From NCBI GenBank assembly GCA_023634235.1, contig JAMKCF010000001.1:1416001-1480000 (forward strand): a stretch of 64,000 bases of DNA, in the 5' to 3' direction. The translations under genes were made by a program, and so were the position numbers. The stretch is from Pisaster brevispinus (lineage: Eukaryota; Echinodermata; Asteroidea; Forcipulatida; Asteriidae). Below, in pieces: positions 60,106 through 64,000 of the stretch. Within the stretch, counting starts at the first letter, position 1. Every line of letters starts with the position of its first letter. The notes beneath the pieces were generated by a model that was given only the letters and a program-made list of their open reading frames with translations, did not search any database and was not told where the DNA came from.

Positions 60106-62036
60106 GGAAATCTTTTCACAAAAAACGAAAATTGAATTTAAAAAAAGGCAATAGTAAAAATATATATATATTTACTTCATCAATGGAATGTTTGTTTTCC
60201 TTCACACGAGTGTCATCAATTGTCTATAATTAAGAAACAGGTGTTGCACTTTTTTGATTACTACACTTGTTATTTGAAGTTTTTATTCACATTGAGTTTC
60301 ATGACCTTATATTTTTTTAATGATATATAAAGCGCAATAAAACTCAAGGCGAAGCCAAAATATCCCTTTACCTTTAACAATAAAGACCTAACAAAGGTAA
60401 TCGAAATGGGACACAGATCAATTCAGAATATTTGCAATACTGACGTTTATTCAACTATGGTTAGATATTAAGTAATAATAATTTCATTATAATTTCACTT
60501 TTACTTAGTTATTATACAATTTATTTTAACTCTACTACTTTTTGACCAACAGGCTATTATCAATACGGTTTTACAAGATGTGTCTACCAGCAGTATGAAA
60601 CCAAGCGATCAGTCAACCCTCCTACTGTCTGACCATACATCAGCACCCATTTTGTTTTTATTGATAGATAGCCTATGCAAGTTTGTAATGATGTAATGCA
60701 ACTTGGTTTGAAATAGCCAATGAAAAGCTGTGATGATACCCTATGGTGGATGCATCTACACAGTAAATATTAACCCTCCTACTATGTGACTAATCAAAGT
60801 CACCCACTATGGTTTTCCATGACGAATCAACTAGACAGTAATGTTTACCAAGAAGTAATATTTTTAACTAACCAATAACACCCAAGCAGATCCTTGCAAT
60901 TTGATTGAAGGATTGTCCGTCACGTGATTGCAAATAAAAGTACTATTGCACGCTACGTCACTCACCGTGCTTTTTTCGTTCCATTCACCGTGCATTTTCG
61001 TTCCATCCGAAAAGTACTATTGCACGGTGCGTAAAACATCACTGCGTGCGCGTGTCTTTGGTAATGCAGCAGTGTTACTGATCTACTTGGATGTTATATA
61101 AAACAAATAATAAATGTTTTTCATTCGTGCAACAGTGCGAATATTTGCATTCGTTGAAAGATGAAATATTCCATTCAACTCGGCTCCGCCTCGTTAAATA
61201 AAACATTCCATCTTTCAACTCATGAAAATATTCGCACCATTGCACTCATAAACATTCATTATTTGTATAATAGTTTACAAGTCGTTATTTGCTAATTTAA
61301 TAATACATATTGAGAACTGGTACTAAACTACAACATGAGTAAATAAGTAAGTACGAAAATGTAATGTAGCTCCAACAGTTTTGCAACAGTTGCCAACCTG
61401 TACTGAATTGAGATTCGGTTTTATAATTAGGAAATAGCAGTATGATGACCCGGTCTTTACTGCGTGTTAATGACCGGGTTGATGGCAGTCCGCTAACCCA
61501 TGGAAAGGCCCTTGAACATGAGTAGATTTAAACAAATGAACACAAAAACCGCAACAACAAAAACAAAATTTGCAAGTTTTTACCGGGGTTTTAATTTTTT
61601 TAATTATTATTACTAATTTTATTTTATTTTTATTAATTTTTTTGGTTGGTGGATTGGACCTCGCCTTTGGCTCGGTCCATTCACAGACCAACTCCTGCGT
61701 GGTACCTAATCTCATACACATAATTAAGTATACATATTTTTAAGAACCACACTACAACCCCTGAAAATTAACCATTCCATGGGAATACTTTGGCTGGTGT
61801 TCGGCTTTATGCTTAACATTACGTTGGTTTTATGTGTATACCAGCTACCTTAAACTTACACATCGTGGTATGCGTGTCCTTGCCAAAATAGCATAAATAA
61901 TATACAGTTGATTTGGTAGATCCCGCACAACAAGCATACCGCACACAGAAATTATAAACAACAGTATGCTTGCTTTTTTTAGGTGCCATTTGTTCGCTAC
62001 TTCAAAAGACTGTTCGTTGTATCAAATCTTAATGTA
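60106..62036. repeat. Spacer and elements, twin of 2637-4602
   Basis: Includes spacer cores (about 60611 and 60773), the MITE (about 60880-61105, with one TIR end shortened), the foldback (61106-61270) and the dispersed repeat (61440-61980). Confidence 0.65.
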
Positions 62037-62379
62037 GGGTGTCATGTGGCCGAGTGTTTTAGAGCATCGAATTCAAGTTTCGATGGTTAAGTAATCGGGG
62101 TGTGGGTTCAAATCCCGGTCGTGACACTTGTGTCCTTGAGCAAGATGCTTTACTATAATTGCTTCTCTTCACCCAGGGGTATAAATGGGTACCTGCGAGA
62201 GGTTGATATTGTGTTTGAAAAAGCCTTCGGAGCGCCACGGCAGCCCGGGCTGTATACTCCCCAGGGAGCTGAGAAAGATTAAAGGAATGTTATTGGCCCA
62301 ATGACCAGGGCACTAATGTAAAGCGCATTGAGACGTTATTGTGAAATGCGCTATATAAGAACTAGTTATTTATTAATAT
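62037..62379 (+). mobile_element. tRNA-derived SINE (right copy)
   Basis: Twin of 4603-4945, with one change in the A-box region (GAGTGTTTTAGAGC). Confidence 0.8.
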
Positions 62380-62446
62380 GTCCCCACGTGACCAGTCATC
62401 GACCAATCAGAGTCCATAAGTTCTCTGAGGTAAAATGATTTTAGTC

Positions 62447-62452
62447 TTTATT
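62447..62452 (-). terminator. Polyadenylation signal AATAAA of G8
   Basis: About 60 nt after the G8 stop, as in G1. Confidence 0.5.
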
Positions 62453-62512
62453 TTTTTGAAAAACCTAGCGATTTGATCTATTTTGTCTTAAAGATTGGAA
62501 TTCATCAGAAAT

Positions 62513-63306
62513 TTAACTATCTGTTTTTACTGATTGACCTTTGACAAAACAAAAACCATCAATGAATATTAAGTTTACTATTTTCTTCAAATTCTTGATC
62601 TCGTCCTGGTCAAGGAGACGATCAAAAACCATTAGATTGCTGTATGCAGCAGAACTACTGTATGTATAAATTGGATGCACCTCATCATCGCATGTGTTGG
62701 TCATACCCAAGTACAGCTTAGTGCAATCATCCAAGTACATAACACCGTCCTGAGGAATGTCTGCCTCTTTCTCAAGCTTAAATTCTCCGTCAACGTAAAG
62801 CTTCGAAACCTTCACTTCTTTCTGATTCATTTCAATCGTTAAAGCCAAGTGAAACCAGTTATCTAAAGGGATTGTTTTGCTATACTTGTTAACAAGTAAA
62901 GAACTTACTGTACGGACATAAAAGTAAAATAGTTTTTCCTCGCTTTTGTAGAACAGGGCAATACCCCTGGCCTGATCTGTTTGTCCCCCGGAGCTGATGT
63001 AGTATCGTTTTCCAATAAAGCCTGATGACGTATCAATCTTGAGCCATAAAGACCACGTTATGGACTGACAGAGACCCGGGTCAGAGATACATGTCCCGTT
63101 GAAGTCCCCAAGGTCTAAGAACGATTCTACCTTGGCATACACAGCGCATGCGTGACCCACTACGTCAGGACCAGGAACCATATTCACAAGGCTTGGGTTT
63201 CCTCTTACATCATACTTGGTGCTGCTGACCGTTGAAGCGTTGCATTGTCCAGGGTTGCCGTCTCGGCGAAGCTATCGGTTGAGAATTAAGTGGTTTCGAA
63301 GAAGAT
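62513..63306 (-). pseudogene. G8: LamG-like exon 3 with premature stop; gene continues off window
   Basis: Only exon 3 is in the window; exon 2 and the leader should lie to the right. The acceptor is CCCACAG|AT and the first residues are D-L-L-R-N-H-L-I-L-N-R. The next codon, TCG in all leader-A paralogues, is TAG (63272-63274), which ends the protein near its start. The remaining frame is open to 62513 with a complete jellyroll and the long tail ending V-K-T-D-S. The left-hand twin G1 has TCG here but is broken by a transposon instead. Confidence 0.8.
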
Positions 63307-63629
63307 CTGTGGGTTGGTTTGAATGAAATAAATCTCTTTATTTGATGTCCTTGAATTTACAATACATATTTTCATACTACATTGTTTTTGCTCAAATGTT
63401 ATCTAATCAATATTTGGATCCACGGTACGAAAACAGAAATTATGTTAACTTTGCCGATTTAACGGCAAAAACAAATTTTCCTGTATGTTTTTATTTGATA
63501 TCTTGAACGAAAAACTCGCTAAAGATTAATGCCAGTTAGTAGAAAACAAAACATAAAATTCTGGGCAAGCCTTCTAATCCTAAGGTTAATTACGTATAAA
63601 ACTTCCAAGTTTCACTGTGAATAACAACA

Positions 63630-64000
63630 CTGGCTTAATATATAGCGCTCATATCCATCGCTCGGTAACGCTTTTGGCGCTTCAACATTCAGTATTTTCC
63701 TGCGAGATATAAATTGTGGAGCTATATTTTGTTGGGGTTTTTAAGTATGAGATCTACTCCTTTACATAGCACCATGTAATGGTTAACAAGTAGCTGTGGC
63801 GCATTATGCAGTCAATCAAACCAGGAACACCGGGGCAAACTCCTTGTTTCGATAAGTGCACTGGGCTATTTTACGTGCATTACACAACACACGGGACCAA
63901 CGGCCTTATGAAGGACATCCGAAGGACACAGCAATAATATTTAAATGTAATGTTTAAGAACACAAGTGTCACGACCGGGACTCGAACCCACACTCTGCCG
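63630..64000 (-). mobile_element. Reverse-oriented tRNA-derived SINE (right copy, runs off window)
   Basis: Twin of 7640-8035 but with the B-box segment 'GTCACGACCGGGACTCGAAC' present. The head continues past the window edge. Confidence 0.7.

Larger units (their letters stand above)
57371..64000. repeat. Right copy of the long duplication
   Basis: Partner of 1-7995. It continues past the window edge. Only here are the assembly gap and the G8 stop codon found, and only here is the SINE head near 63966 complete. Confidence 0.9.

Overview
The window is AT-rich animal genomic DNA with intron-containing genes, tRNA-derived SINEs, foldback and TIR elements, minisatellites and one 100-N assembly gap. 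The SINE style (tRNA-like head, tail ending in a 'GCGCTATATAAGAA'-type block) and the lack of anything bacterial suggest a marine invertebrate deuterostome, most likely an echinoderm. That assignment is an inference and not secure.

The only genes I can support form one tandem, same-strand (minus) cluster of a secreted LamG-like family, called here G1 to G8 from left to right. Each gene has three coding exons joined by phase-1 introns. Exon 1 is a signal-peptide leader of type A (M-K-S-L-L-L-V-G-F...) or type B (M-M-S-K-M-M-I-W...). Exon 2 is a 71-codon, four-cysteine module that is almost identical in every copy. Exon 3 is a LamG/concanavalin A-like jellyroll domain of about 240 residues, which varies between copies. 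Predicted proteins are about 326 to 341 residues.

Four loci look intact: G2 (15572-18803, leader A), G4 (29959-32046, B), G6 (41497-45306, B) and G7 (52009-56462, A). Four are damaged or doubtful. G1 (5079-12248) has a 1.4-kb transposon in exon 3. G3 (24653-27079) has ATA in place of its start codon. G5 (32953-35046) has a 1-base deletion in exon 3. G8 (62513-63306, exon 3 only) has a premature TAG. Two solo leader exons without a splice donor (1652-1697, 59023-59068) and one truncated exon 2 (54599-54776) are further debris.

Layout: 1-8000 and 57371-64000 are nearly identical, and the right copy carries the gap, so this is either a 57-kb-scale tandem duplication or an uncollapsed haplotype. 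12.3-15.5 kb is a repeat-rich spacer. 19.0-21.8 kb is duplicated at 36.3-39.2 kb. 22.9-24.4 kb is a Helitron/Helentron-like insertion carrying a 78-bp minisatellite. 31.3-32.4 kb is duplicated at 34.3-35.4 kb. 39.26-41.30 kb is a 41-bp minisatellite of about 50 copies. 43.1-45.2 kb holds several elements and a local inversion inside G6 intron 1. 48.45-50.27 kb is a 23-bp minisatellite of about 79 copies.

The proteins look like a locally diversifying family of secreted, lectin-like factors: leader and exon 2 are constant or exchangeable, and the jellyroll loops vary. Their biological role cannot be read from the sequence.
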